64,000 nucleotides of DNA from Typha latifolia. Lineage: Eukaryota > Streptophyta > Magnoliopsida > Poales > Typhaceae. Numbering within the stretch: position 1 is the stretch's first letter; every line of letters begins with the position of its first letter. Below, one piece after another: positions 1 to 10,805 of this stretch. The position numbers were made by a program, and so were the translations under genes. The DNA lies in assembly GCA_019914945.1 (NCBI GenBank), contig CM034112.1, positions 5,479,001 through 5,543,000 on the forward strand, in the 5' to 3' direction. The notes under the pieces are model-generated. The model made no database searches, had not been told where the DNA came from, and was given only the letters and a program-made list of their open reading frames with translations.

Positions 1-1273
1 GAACCTCCATCTCTAATCTGGTACCATGACGTCGTCGGTGCCTAGCAAGTACACGAACTGGCTCTACGATCTCTGTCTCCTCCAATTGCTCTAGTAGAAC
101 TGATCCAACGACCTCATGATCTCCAATCCACTCCCTCAGCAATAAAATATGGAAGACAGGATATACTCTCGACCCCACCAATAACTCCAAACGATACACA
201 ACCGGACCAATACACTCTAACTCTCAAACCATACTAAAGTAGTGATGTACTAACTTCTAGTTTTGCAGTGGATGCAAGGTCACATGTTGATACAATTGCA
301 CCCTCACGAACACCCAATTGCCGACGTCGAACTCTTGCTCCCGATTGCTGCGATCATAAACTTGCTTCATGTGGTTTTGAGCAAGTTTAAGATGAGCACA
401 CTACCTCCTCAATGTGGCGTCTCTATCCATCAAAACTAAGTCCATCTCCATTCGATCTACAGATGCCACTGGATCATAAGCATGAATGACAAAGCCATGC
501 GCCCATACACCACCTCAAACGGGGTTATGACAATGTTGTTGTGGTAGATGGTGTTGTAAGACCATTCCACCTATGGTAAGAACTCCAACCATCATCTTAG
601 CATCTATCTAACAAAGCACCTCAAGTACTGCTCAATGTCTCGATTGACCACCTTAGCTTAGCCATTCGTTTGTGGATGGTAAGCTGAACTGAAGTTCAAT
701 CAAGTCCCCTACAATATGAAAAACTCCATCCAAAAGTCGCTTATAAATACACGATTACTATCCGGGACAATCGTGTGTGGCATGCCATGTAACTGAGCAA
801 TATCTCTAACAAAAATTTCAGCCATTGACCTGGCTGAATATGGATGTGACAAAGCAGAAAAGTGTGCATACTTGTTCAATCTATCAACACCATAAAAATA
901 ATGGAATAACCACGTACCAGTTGAAGACCCTCAATGAAATCCATAGAAATGTCTTCTCAAACACAATCTAGTATCGATAGAGGCTGTAATAATTCAACCG
1001 ATTTCAATGTGGTTGCCTTAGCCCTTTATAAACTTCGCAAGCACGGACAAAACTTCTCACATCTTGCCTCAATCTTGGCCACGTGCAACTTTGAGATATC
1101 CTCCTATAAGTCCTCAAGACACCCTCATGACCAGCCTTTGGAGTTTGGTGGAAGTGCTCTAATAATTTCTACTGCAATCCATCATTTGCGAGCACCCAAA
1201 TGCACCCGCGGTCCAGCAGCAAACCGCCTGTATTCTCCAACTCTGGATGACGCTCCGGATCATCCAAAACTTC
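1..1273 (-). pseudogene. Family B integrase and chromodomain-like tail, decayed
   Basis: This is the reverse complement of sequence matching 22,100-23,376 of the plus-strand B copy, covering integrase zinc finger, DDE core and the C-terminal region. The match runs through the integrase core near 540-800 and the tail at 1-400. No open frame longer than a few dozen codons survives in the coding direction. The integrase would insert cDNA into the genome; this copy cannot. Long frames on the opposite strand (934-1461) are chance. Confidence 0.75.
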
Positions 1274-2103
1274 CTATAACAATCTCAAAATATCTAGGTC
1301 ATATGTACATGCATACCTCAGCTCATCAAGAAAAGAAAAGGTATGAGAAGAATAGGCTGCAAGCTCAGTGGTATTGGGTTGGCATGATAGTGCATCCACC
1401 GCTTTATTTTTCGTTCTTTTCCTGTATTGAATTTCATAATCATACCCCAGTAATTTTGTGACCCATCTTTGTTGTGTCGAAGTATGAATACGTTGTCTCA
1501 TAAAGTATGGAAGGCTCCTTTGATCGGTTCAAATAATGAATCGCTTACTGATCAAGGCCTCCACTTTGTCACCGCATGCAGAATTGCCAACATCTCTCTC
1601 TCGTAGGTTGATAATTGCTAGAATTTTTGTGATAAGGCATTTCTAAGAAAAGCTATGGGATGTCCTTCTTGCATTAGTACAGCTCCTATGCCAACTCCTA
1701 ACACATCATATTCCACAACGAACTCTTTGGCAAAATTCGGTAGAGCTAGCACGGGCGCCGTTGTCATTGCTGTTTTCAGTTTCTCAAAAGCTGTATAGCT
1801 TCATCCGTCCATCTAAAAGAGTCCTTCCTTAGTAAAAAGTGAGACAAGCAACGATCTTGCCATACCCGGCAATGAAGCGGCGATAATATCCGGTCAACCC
1901 TAAGAATCCTCGCAATCCTGTGGTGGTAGTAGGAATCGGCCAAGCGGTCATGCATGCTACACCTTCTGCTGAGATTATGTGGCCGCTACACCTTCTGCTG
2001 AGATTATGTGGCCTAAATATTTCACTTGTGGTACTCTCCATAGGCACTTAAACTTCTTAATCTTTAGCTAGTTTTGCTTCAACAAATTCAGCACATCCTC
2101 CTT
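1274..2103 (-). pseudogene. Family B RNase H and end of reverse transcriptase
   Basis: Minus-strand fragments show the reverse transcriptase C-terminal signature [16 protein letters not shown] (1829-2047) and the end of RNase H with WVTKLLGYDYEIQY (1274-1501). The catalytic FDD box and everything upstream are missing because of a deletion whose edge is near 2,103. A 29-bp tandem duplication at 1956-2013 breaks the frame further. Confidence 0.85.
1956..2013. repeat. 29-bp tandem duplication inside retroelement pol
   Basis: Two adjacent copies of a 29-bp unit beginning GCTACACCTTCTGC lie at 1956-1984 and 1985-2013. The unit is single in the other B copy near 21,430, so it arose locally. Confidence 0.9.
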
Positions 2104-3219
2104 GTTTTCGCTGCCATCTTGAGAGCTTGTGCTTTTGCTCTATCCTCACGGCCTTCTCAAAGGCCTCCTCAAGAGTGATTGGATAAAGAGCACGAGCATC
2201 CGCTTGTATCTCCTCCCCCAGCCCTGAAATAAATATGCTCATCAATGTCGGTTCGGACCAAAGTGGCTCGCAACAACTACTAACTTTCAAATTCTGCTTG
2301 GTACTCCAATACGGTCGTCTTTTGAATCATCTTGCTTAATATGGCAGCAAAATCTTCATATATCACTGCGCCAAATCTGCATGTAATCCTCCTATAAAAG
2401 TAAGCCCAACTGATAAAATCCTCCATCACAAATAGCAAATCAATACCAATGCAATGATGTTCCTTAGAGGTGAAAGCTTGCCATCTGGACCTTTATATCC
2501 TCTACTATCCTTTGACAATCAAAGTATTGTTTCACTTGAAATACCCAATCTGTCGAATCACCGCCTTAGAATTTTGGGAAGTCCAAGCGTGTGGTTCTCC
2601 CTCGGATAGCATTGTCGGGTTCACAAAAGATTCTTAGTTAAGGTCTGAACCTTTGTGTTTGTTAATCTCATTCTCTAAATCCTTAAGCACGTCCATCACC
2701 ATATCCAAAGGGATTAACATCATCCTCTAAGTGCCAATCCTCTTCATCAACGAATCGCACCAGTGCCGCATGCCTCTTGGGTTCCACCACCACCGATCTT
2801 GGGTTATGTATCAGATGTTGGGGATGATGTGTAGGAATAGGTAAAAGAGGATCATTGACATTAAAATGTCGCACCTGGACTTGTGGAGTCTCAGTTCGGT
2901 ATGGTCCCACCGCTGGTCCTTCTTGAGGCACCGATTTTCGTCGAGGATATGACAAAACTGATCGGTTCATGACATATTTCTTTAAAGTATTATGGTCATT
3001 CTTTATTGCGTCAACCCTATGCAACAATATTTGAAACATGTCCCTAAGTTTATCCGCCAAGCCCATGTTCACACCCGAGGAAGTTGGTTGACTCGGTCTT
3101 GCCATAGTCACCCTAAAGGAATCAGCCTCATAGTTAGGGTTATCGTGGATTGAGTCTTCCCTTGTCGGTGTATTCTCCACTGATCTCATTATTGATGACA
3201 TCTTCCTTATTTTCACCAT
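2104..3219 (-). pseudogene. Family B gag (capsid) remnant
   Basis: The frame 2683-3219 gives a 178-residue N-terminal gag part with PTREDSIHD and the Pro/His-rich LLPIPTHHPQH stretch, matching gag in the B copies at 18,712 and 57,814. The frame 2057-2290 carries the conserved gag segment SIFISGLGEEIQADARALYP and then runs across the deletion into reverse transcriptase sequence, so its last residues are an artificial fusion. Gag would package the element RNA in cytoplasmic particles. No zinc knuckle remains. Confidence 0.85.
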
Positions 3220-3243
3220 TAATGGAGGTCTAAGGTTTGCCTG

Positions 3244-3255
3244 GCTCTGATACCA
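3244..3255 (-). other. Primer-binding site, initiator tRNA-Met type
   Basis: The minus strand reads TGGTATCAGAGC one base inside the LTR end. This is the usual plant retrotransposon site complementary to the 3' end of initiator tRNA-Met, and it fixes the element orientation. Confidence 0.9.
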
Positions 3256-3256
3256 A

Positions 3257-3940
3257 TGATAGGCTATGAAACAATTCCTTCAAGATCTGGATTGATTATA
3301 GGAAGGAGTCCGCGCAACTAAAGGAAAATATTCTTATATAGTCATAAAATTATGAAACTAAGTGGAATCGATCTGTAACTCCTTGATCTATATTTTTTTG
3401 TATTTACACCCTTCATAGATTTGAACTACAATTGGGACTAAATTATGATATAGTGCGGATGATGGTGGTATTGATGGGTGGAGTGTATGTTAGGGTTATG
3501 GATGATAATGGAGATGATGGTGAATGGTTGATGTTATTTAGGGGACAAAGACGAAGGGAAAGAAGTGGTCGAGATCCTAAGGAAGAGTGGGGACTCGATA
3601 AACGAGGGAGATTAGAAATTAGGAGAGACCTTGCCAATGGTAGAGGTGGTAGGTTAGTGAAGAAAGAGGAGGGAGGAAGGAGATTAGGGTAGAGAGACTA
3701 GAGAAAAGATAGAGAGGCAAGAAACTAATATTCCAATAACATAATGATTTTGGCTGCCATCCACACCTTTATAAAAGCTAGCCAACAAGCTAAGATAATA
3801 AGTATTAACCTTAATTCTAGTGGACTCGTACCGATCGTTCGAATGCGACCCTTCCGCGTTCAAACACGACCTATAAAAAATTTGTTTTAATGAAAATAAA
3901 TAACTAATATAATAAGAAAAGACTCTAACAAAGTGTATCA
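3257..3940 (-). repeat. Family B LTR, 684 bp
   Basis: On the minus strand it starts TGATACACTTTG (3940) and ends CCTATCA (3257), next to the primer-binding site. It matches the B LTRs at 17168 and 57101. Compared with the 17168 copy it lacks roughly 150-180 bp of the GCGTTCGAACGC-rich U3 segment. Confidence 0.88.
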
Positions 3941-6639
3941 GATGAAACTAAGAGGAGAGGAGAAAGATGAGTTGGGGCTGGGGTTGGGTTGGGATCAAAA
4001 TAAGAGGTAGGAGATAGGTTTGGTTTGGGTTGGGATCAAAATGATAGGAGAAAAAATAGGTATGATTAGGATGGCTATATGTAATCTTTTGACATCCAAA
4101 ATCTTTTGGCGTCCACTTAGATCAAGTGGATAACAAAAAATTATATTTGAGTTTAACTAGTTTTGTAACACCCCCGCCCGGCACCGGCACGTGCACGCCC
4201 ACGCGCCCACACGACACGCGTGGCACACGCGACAGGACGGGCGGGGCCCGTCACGCACAGATACTCTCATGTACACATACAATCATGACATCATCAAATA
4301 CTACCTGCTAACATATCCATGATCACATAACCCATCACCAATTAAATCATATTATTAACCAAATAAACCTGTTAACATATGAATATCCCAGTCCACAATA
4401 ATATACATTAAACCACTACATAATCTGGCAGGACCCACACAGGCCACAACAAACCATCAAGATACAACTAAAATGACTAATATAAGAGTACACTATGATT
4501 CAACCTGTATTATACAATTCATCGTCTAATACAACAGAGTACAAATATCAAATATTGGTACAACTCAATTCCTATATAAATTATCATCTATACCATCTCG
4601 CATCTATAGCTCACCTCATTATCGCTCTAAAATATCTTCTCAAGATATCTCAAGTCGTTATCACATACCACATATCTCAGGGGGTTAGAAAAGAAATAAA
4701 TAGAATCATGAGCAAAAAGCTCAGTGAATAGATCTTACCCCGAATTAGTAATGTCAAACACAGAGTAAATCATGTACTGGATAATATGAATCAGAAAGAG
4801 CATCATGTCATGAATGAGTATATGAATGTTCCTCAATAATATATAAATGAAAAATAGATAACATGTCATGTCATAACTGATAGAATATATAATCCTCGAT
4901 AATGTATAAATAAATCTCCATGTCATACCATCATCATAACTCTCTCTCAAATATGACACATGATCCATGCCGATCATGACCATGCTATGATATCAAATGC
5001 AACCATATATAATGCATATTGATCACTCGATAATCAGGTAACCAAATGATAATGAAATCATATGTATTTCTCAACATCACAATCATCAATCATCACCGAC
5101 ATCTCGGTATAATATCATCATATTAGACCACTGTGCACAGTCAACACCTGGTACCTAGTCTCAATATCATGCCTGAAGGCTCAAAGCATACTCTGCCATC
5201 CGTAAGGAGTATCTCAAATATAATCATACCCCGTCATTCGCTAAGGGTATCAACATCCATCCAGACCGGGCACCCTTTTAGCTGATAAAAATCTCGTGAG
5301 GATAACTCGCCACATATGTCCTAGCGAACGACATGTGTCCGAATGTCTACTGCGCACACAGACTAACGACCTCGGATGTAAGGCCAACATAATCGTGACT
5401 ATGTCGAGCGATCAATCATCCACCAAGCGCGTCCTAACCCTCGCGCCACTCGGGTATCATCACGCTTTCTATCAACTATCCTATCAATCACATTTCATAC
5501 TTTCCTTCTAAATGACAGATCAAATGCATATATCTAGTACGATAACAAGTCAATGCATAACAGGAATTTAGGTGGAATAGGAATCAAGAGAAAATGATGC
5601 AATATAGTCTCCAACTGTATCGTCAACACATGCATACTCATGCTAATCTATTACATGCATACTCATGCTACAGATCAACTCGGTAAACAATCATAACAGT
5701 AGAATCATCTCTAATCATCTCTATATATATATCACCAATGTACTCATATCCCAAATTAGCATAATCGAATGTATGATAAAATATGCTCGACTGTAATCAT
5801 CTCTAGACAAAATCATATAATCATGCTGGAGGCCAAAATATGCATGTATATAAATGTATAATATAACCTAATTTGAGAAAGGCGTCTAAGGGATAAGACT
5901 ACTCACATCTTATCAGAAGACTCAACACACGTATCCCTCGGGTCCATCAATCAACCGCCGCTCGAAGCTGGTGAGATCCTCGAGGTCTCAAATAAGGGGG
6001 TTCAGAGTCTGAAAATGTTTAAGTAACATAAAGTTAGTTGTTTATCTGATTATAATTCGTTCGAGTAAAATATAATATTTTATTAGGTTTAATATTGATT
6101 AGATTTATATGATAAATTTAATTGTGGCAATATTAATATGCTATTTATATTTATTTAATAAAATCCTAATTTGGTAATTATAGAAAATAAGTATATAGTA
6201 ATTTTATCTCCTTTTTATAAATAACCAAGACGACTATATATATGATTTAATAAAAATATAATTATAGAATAATATTATTACTAGTTATTTTGTAATAATT
6301 ACTCTTATTTAACTAATCCTAGATTATACATAAAATAATCATTATCCTATTATACAAAAATAATCTACAATTCTAGTATTCCATTTTATACAAACTATTA
6401 GACAATACGAATATACTAAAAATAGACATATATAATATAAGTTAAATATAAATATAAGACTACATATATTCACTAATAAATAATAACTAAAACTCTAAAT
6501 AAATTTATATGCAATATTTATAATTGTAATTAATAAATTATTATATTAAAATGCTTAGTAAAATTATATTAGTTATAAATTATCAAAATAATTAATTACC
6601 TAAATAGACTATGTTACTTATCATTAGGAAGTAATTATA

Positions 6640-7190
6640 TAAAAATAATAATAATAATAATAATAGTCCTCTTCCAACACTGTCTGCTACACAACAAGAG
6701 GAGGGCCAAGAATGGAGAAGAAGAAGAGAGGAAGAAGAAGAGAAAGAAAGAAAGAAGAAAGAAGAAGAAGAAGAAGAGAAGGAGAAGGAAGGGAGGCTCA
6801 CCTAGGCTGCGACGGCGACAGCGACAGCGGCGGCTGGCGTTGATAAGAGAAGGGAGAGAGCTCAAGAGAGAGAGGTGATAGAGAGAGAGAGAGAGAGAAG
6901 GTGGTGCGGCGGCGGCGACGACGACGGCGGTAGGTCGATGGCGACGACAGTGGCGGTAGGCCGGCGTCGGCAAGGGAAGGAGAGAAAGAGAGAGATCGAA
7001 AGAGAGAGATTTAGAGGGAGAATGAGAGGCGGTGAGGGTGGTGCTGCAGCGGCGACGGCGGCGGTAGACAGGTGTAGACAAGAAAATATGTGAGAAAAGA
7101 GAGAGAGAGAGGGAGAGAGAGAGAGGGAGAGAGAGAATATGTGAGAGAGAAAGAGAGAGATATATATATAAAGAGAGAGAGGGAAGGCGA
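6640..7190. repeat. GA-rich low-complexity tract within X LTR
   Basis: An AAT-type run (about 6643-6663) is followed by long GAA, GA and GGC/GCG-rich runs. Every frame is open for stretches here, but the translations are Ser/Leu or Arg/Glu homopolymer-like and not credible proteins. Confidence 0.85.
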
Positions 7191-7310
7191 TGGAGGAGGG
7201 GGAAGGGCGGCGACTGCGGCGGCGGCAGGGCCCGCCGCAGCTAGCTGGTCCGACTCGGTTGGCCGGGCCGACGGTTGTGGGCGCACGTGGCGCCCCCAAC
7301 ACGCGCCCAC

Positions 7311-7340
7311 GTTGCATGGCACGAGCTCGTGCCATGCAAC
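7311..7340. repeat. 30-bp perfect palindrome near X LTR start
   Basis: The arm GTTGCATGGCACGAG is followed immediately by its exact reverse complement. It lies about 30 bp inside the LTR 5' end. The equivalent place in X copy 2 (25203-25236) also forms an inverted repeat, with changed but still complementary arm ends. Confidence 0.9.
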
Positions 7341-7434
7341 ACCAATATATATATATATTTTAGTTATTACAAGTTTTCTAAAATACTATTTTTAAATTTG
7401 AAAAAATTTATAACTTACGTGAATACTTAGGTAT

Positions 7435-8587
7435 GCTCTTATACCAATTGAAAACATAAGAAAGAGTCTAGGAGATGAAATCTATCACACGCTATCGATA
7501 ATAATATGCGAAAAAAGAGTGAAAAAATGATAGCAAACACAAGTTTTTATGTGGAAAAAACCAAAATCGGGTAAAAAACCACAAATCCAAATTCGGATTG
7601 AAACCAATCACAAAAGCATGTAGCAGTTAATAAGAAGTTTATAATTCACTCGCTGATCCCACGACTCAATCTGTACCAACCTTACTTGCAAGACCCCACG
7701 ACACTACTTCTCGTGATAGGTTTTCAAACCTTAGTGACCCTCGAGATTAATCCTTCCATCGCAGTGACCCTCGAAACATAGTCTTCTAGATCAAATATAG
7801 ATGCGTTGAGATGAGAATAATTAAGCATATTTTGTCTAAAGCTGAGATTGATTTCTAATGGCCTCTAAAAGATGATCTCAATATCATGTATGATGGGCTC
7901 TTCTAAAAGATGATATCTAATTTAATACTTGATGGTTCTCACTCTTAAGGTTAGATAAATATTTTTTCAAAGATTCTCCACAGATTCTTTTAGAGATAAA
8001 ACCAAATCTAAGTCAAATCAAGTCCCATATAACTCTAGAAATTGCAAATTACGTGGGTGCATTCGAACGCGGCCCAAGTGTGTTTGAACATGATAACTTA
8101 AAGTGTAAACGTGCTACGAATAGCCAAATATGAATATTTGTATGTGCGAATGTCATCACTATATGAGTGAACGTCACTGCTATATGTGTGAACGCCTATA
8201 GTCTACGTTTGAATGGCTAAAATAAGCTCTATGTATATGTGAACGCGGTGTGAACGGTTGTAGGGTGTATTCGAACGAGCCCACAGTGTATTCGAACGCC
8301 CAATTCAAACGACAGATTAAACAGCTGAATGTAGAGTTTTTGTCCCTGTGCCTTGAGGTAAACTTTCATACTTCTTCAGCCATCATGACATTATTTAAGC
8401 ACTTCAATAACGATTCTAAAATTATTTCAAATATTTTAATTTTAAAATTAATCTTTCACTTTAATATTTTTCATCAAATATCTCTATGTATATGCTCATA
8501 CATCAAATCTAGACACATTATATTAATATAAATATTTATGTTTTGATATACAATTTGTCAATTATATAAGTACAAATAAACCTAACA
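7435..8587 (-). mobile_element. Diverged SIRE-type copia LTR with primer-site remnant
   Basis: The minus strand starts TGTTAGGTTTAT (8587) and runs to 7449 (about 1139 bp), followed by a primer-binding-site variant TGGTATAAGAGC at 7435-7446. The interior shares blocks with the SIRE LTRs at 26949, 37817 and 59025: a TTTATGTGGAAAAAACC-type segment, the GTAGCAGTTA segment, and CCCACGA/CTCGTGA followed by CCTTAGTGACCCTCGAG. Several degenerate TTCGAACGC motifs lie at 8055-8310. Internal sequence is cut off just past the primer site. Confidence 0.75.
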
Positions 8588-9797
8588 AGATATAGTACAA
8601 TAAATTAAATAATAAAATTTAAATTATATGCTGCATCTATTAATGCAACATTTACAAAAATTCTCAACCAAATAGCCCCTAAATAAAAAGTTGGAACAAG
8701 GCTAGTTCGGTAAAACTCGTTGGTCAATGCCCTCCCTCTCAAACATGCAACTTAAATTGGCAGTACCTGCCGAGATACTCGTCGATCGTGACGATAAAAT
8801 TTGCTCCTTTGCCTGACACTAAATTGGCCAACATACCGCGGCCCTGATTGGGTATCAACCCACATGCTTTGGGTCCCACCACACAGGCCAAGAACAAAGT
8901 GATATTATTGTATTTTATTTTATTTTATTTTATTTGGGTCATTGGCCTAAACAAATAGAAAATTAGTTTCCGTTTTGCTGTTGGTGGGTCGCCCAGTGAA
9001 ACGGGACTTGAGTAACTCTGCTAAGTGACAGAGAAAATGAATGATGCTGCGAAAATAAAAATTAGTCCAATTTTTAATGCAAATGATCTGTTTATTTTTG
9101 TCACAAAGATTATGAAAATAAATACATTTTACACCAGATGCTCTTTTGTGAATATATACATATATCTAGTGATGGAAAGAGAAAAAAAAATAAAAGAGTT
9201 TTAAATTGGTGGTGCCAGTTATAGATGAAACAGCTACTTATTCTTTCTAACAAATTTATTAGAGTGCAGTTATTTGTTCAGTGGTTATGGCGTATCAGCT
9301 CTTATCATTTTTCTCATAAATATTAAATATCAATCTATTTCGATCCATTCCTTGAAAATAATTTAGCTCAACTTATATATGGGAGCGGAGCCAACAATTA
9401 AAAAATAAAAAATAAAAATTGGAGAGATGGCTGACAACGATACTAAATAAGACTTGCATAGTGATATTTACAAGACACACCATCTCTTCACCAATAATTT
9501 CATTCATCCTCTCTCTCCTCTCTCTCTCTCTCTCTCTCATGCTTGATTGATAAAGCTTCCTCGGATTCGAAGGGATGACTTTGGCTGACCCAAAAGCTTC
9601 TCGCCATCACTCTTCACCTCCTCCGGTCTTACTTCTCTTCTTCCCCATAAAAAAGATTGATGGTAAAATAAAAACAGTACGACCACCAACTTTCGAACGA
9701 AATCTCCCATTTAATTTCCAGGGAGAGAGAGAATCAAAAAAGAAGAAAAAAAATAAAAATAAAAAACCCAAACCCTTTAATGGTAAGTTCCCCACCA
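8588..9797. other. Non-coding flank downstream of the SAUR gene
   Basis: AT-rich sequence without a credible gene. It contains a TTTTA pentanucleotide run near 8909-8936 and a CT run near 9511-9539. Poly-A-rich tracts at 9735-9770 lie just past the SAUR stop codon, but no clear AATAAA signal was identified. Confidence 0.6.
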
Positions 9798-10199
9798 CTA
9801 CCCCTGTAGCAGCGGCAACGACTCACCGCGCCAGCCGTCACGGATCCCCTCGTGGCTGTAGCAGCTGCGCGCCTCGAGATTCCCAAATCTCTTCGAAGAT
9901 GACGATGAGATGTGGCGCAGAATGTTCTCGAAGGCGAACTCATCGCAGGGGAGAGCGAGCGGCCCCGCGGAGGTCGGGAAGCCGTACTCCTCCTCCGCTT
10001 GCCGGAGGAGCTGCCGGAAGGCCGGGTGGTTCAGATGCGCCGCCCGCACCACGAAACGCCGCGATCCGCTCCCCACGCAGACCGCCACGTGTCCCGCCGG
10101 CACGTCCGCCGGCGCCGTCTTCGCCGCCGCCCTCGCCCGCCACCGCCGCAGCATCTGCCGCAGCCACACTATGTGCCGGATCTTGCTGCATTTCCCCAT
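9798..10199 (-). CDS. SAUR: SAUR-like auxin-responsive protein, 133 aa, intronless
   Basis: SAUR proteins are small early auxin-response proteins; many promote cell expansion by inhibiting PP2C.D phosphatases and so activating plasma-membrane proton pumps. The reading begins MGKCSKIRHIVWLRQMLRRW, the typical basic N-terminus of one SAUR subgroup. The SAUR core follows: DVPAGHVAV (32-40), RRFVV (47-51), HPAF (58-61), LLRQAEEEYGF (64-74) and LPCDEFAF (83-90), then a variable Ser-rich tail to TAG at 9798-9800. Length and lack of introns are normal for the family. The start is the only upstream Met and matches family N-termini. Codons are strongly G/C-ending, unlike the AT-rich surroundings, as for many monocot single-exon genes. 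Which SAUR it is cannot be decided here. It looks intact. Confidence 0.93.
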   Translation of the reverse strand: MGKCSKIRHIVWLRQMLRRWRARAAAKTAPADVPAGHVAVCVGSGSRRFVVRAAHLNHPAFRQLLRQAEEEYGFPTSAGPLALPCDEFAFENILRHISSSSSKRFGNLEARSCYSHEGIRDGWRGESLPLLQG

Positions 10200-10207
10200 C
10201 TCCTTCT

Positions 10208-10245
10208 AAAAACTCTCTCTCCCTCTCTCTCCCTCTCTCTCCACA
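10208..10245 (-). promoter_or_regulatory. GA-repeat in the SAUR 5' untranslated region
   Basis: On the coding strand a run of GAGAGAGAGGGAGAGAGAGG-type repeats sits about 10-45 bp before the start codon. GA repeats of this kind are known binding targets of plant BBR/BPC factors; function here is inference. Confidence 0.5.
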
Positions 10246-10316
10246 ACTTCTTTCTCGATCTCACTTTCGGCGTTATAGATCAAGAAAGGAAGGGAGAGGA
10301 GATGTGGGGAAGAGAG

Positions 10317-10326
10317 AAATATATAG
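10317..10326 (-). promoter_or_regulatory. Probable TATA box of the SAUR gene
   Basis: The minus strand reads CTATATATTT about 120 bp upstream of the ATG. A start site about 30 bp downstream would give a leader of roughly 90 nt. Confidence 0.6.
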
Positions 10327-10799
10327 ATGGGTGGGTTGGGGAATGCCACTAGCATTGGCCGTAATTACCAATTTGATTTTGTTATAGGAAAAGATTTGGT
10401 AGGACTGAGGGTATACTGTATACATAGTATGTATGGTCGCATCGCTGTCATTTTACTTAATAAGTTTTCTGGAGGAAGAGTTTTGACTCAATTTAATTAA
10501 CGCAAAATTCTAAGACATCTAAAACCAGCAGCAGAGCAAAGCAAAATAATACAATCAGAAACCCCTAAAAAGCGCAGTGTCTAAATCCGATCAATGCTAT
10601 GAATTATCCAATAAAAATGCCAACAAGCATAAGCTGTTATAGTATTGTGAGCTCGATGTTAAGTTCTGAGTACTTTTTTTTCTTTTTTTTATTGGGAAAA
10701 GTCAAAAACAGAAATAAACACATCAAATTAAAAAAAAAGTCGAAAATATTAAGAAAATTATAAAACATCCACTTTTAACAACAAACAGTAGTAGAAAGT

Positions 10800-10805
10800 G
10801 AGACA
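10800..10805 (-). promoter_or_regulatory. TGTCTC auxin-response-element core, tentative
   Basis: TGTCTC occurs on the coding strand about 600 bp upstream of the SAUR start. It is the classic ARF-binding core, but a six-base match is expected by chance every few kilobases, so this is weak. Confidence 0.25.

Larger units (their letters stand above)
1..3940 (-). mobile_element. Ty3/gypsy family B, copy 1, truncated and internally deleted
   Basis: Read on the minus strand this is LTR (3257-3940), primer-binding site, gag, the end of reverse transcriptase, RNase H, integrase and the start of the chromodomain-like tail; the other LTR lies outside the window. It is colinear with the plus-strand B copy at 17168-23830: position 1 corresponds to about 23,376 there. 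About 1.5 kb covering late gag, protease and most of the reverse transcriptase is missing at about 2,103. Stops and frameshifts are frequent throughout, so it is dead. Family membership is seen directly by colinearity; the gypsy assignment rests on protein motifs. Confidence 0.9.
4164..7371 (-). mobile_element. Family X solo LTR, 3.2 kb, with intact target duplication
   Basis: On the minus strand it starts TGTAATAACTAAAA (ending at 7371) and ends GGGGGTGTTACA (4164), as for an LTR with inverted TG..CA ends. The flanking five bases are AGTTT on both sides (4159-4163 and 7372-7376), a perfect 5-bp duplication. No primer-binding site, gag or pol is present between, so this is a solo LTR left by LTR-LTR recombination. 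The size and the TGTAATAACC start resemble the Tekay/Del-like element at 48,810; clade assignment is inference. Related copies lie at 25145-26948 (inverted) and 29560-32871. Apparent frames at 6.6-7.4 kb are products of GA-rich simple sequence. Confidence 0.85.

Noticed and set aside
934..1461. 175-residue plus-strand frame
   Set aside because: Antisense of the family B pol remnant.
3432..3692. 86-residue frame and its relative at 57214-57510
   Set aside because: Both lie inside family B LTRs at the same place and are chance frames in GA-rich LTR sequence.
6592..7395. Several overlapping frames on both strands (70-157 residues)
   Set aside because: They are translations of GA/CT and GGC repeats inside the X LTR; composition is Ser/Leu or Arg/Glu runs.
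8040..8310. tRNA-like gene because of GTTCGAA motifs
   Set aside because: No cloverleaf or A box could be folded by eye; the motifs belong to the LTR palindrome set.
9575..10387. 270-residue plus-strand frame and other frames over the SAUR gene
   Set aside because: They are antisense or shifted readings of the GC-rich SAUR coding strand; the minus-strand SAUR motifs decide the matter.
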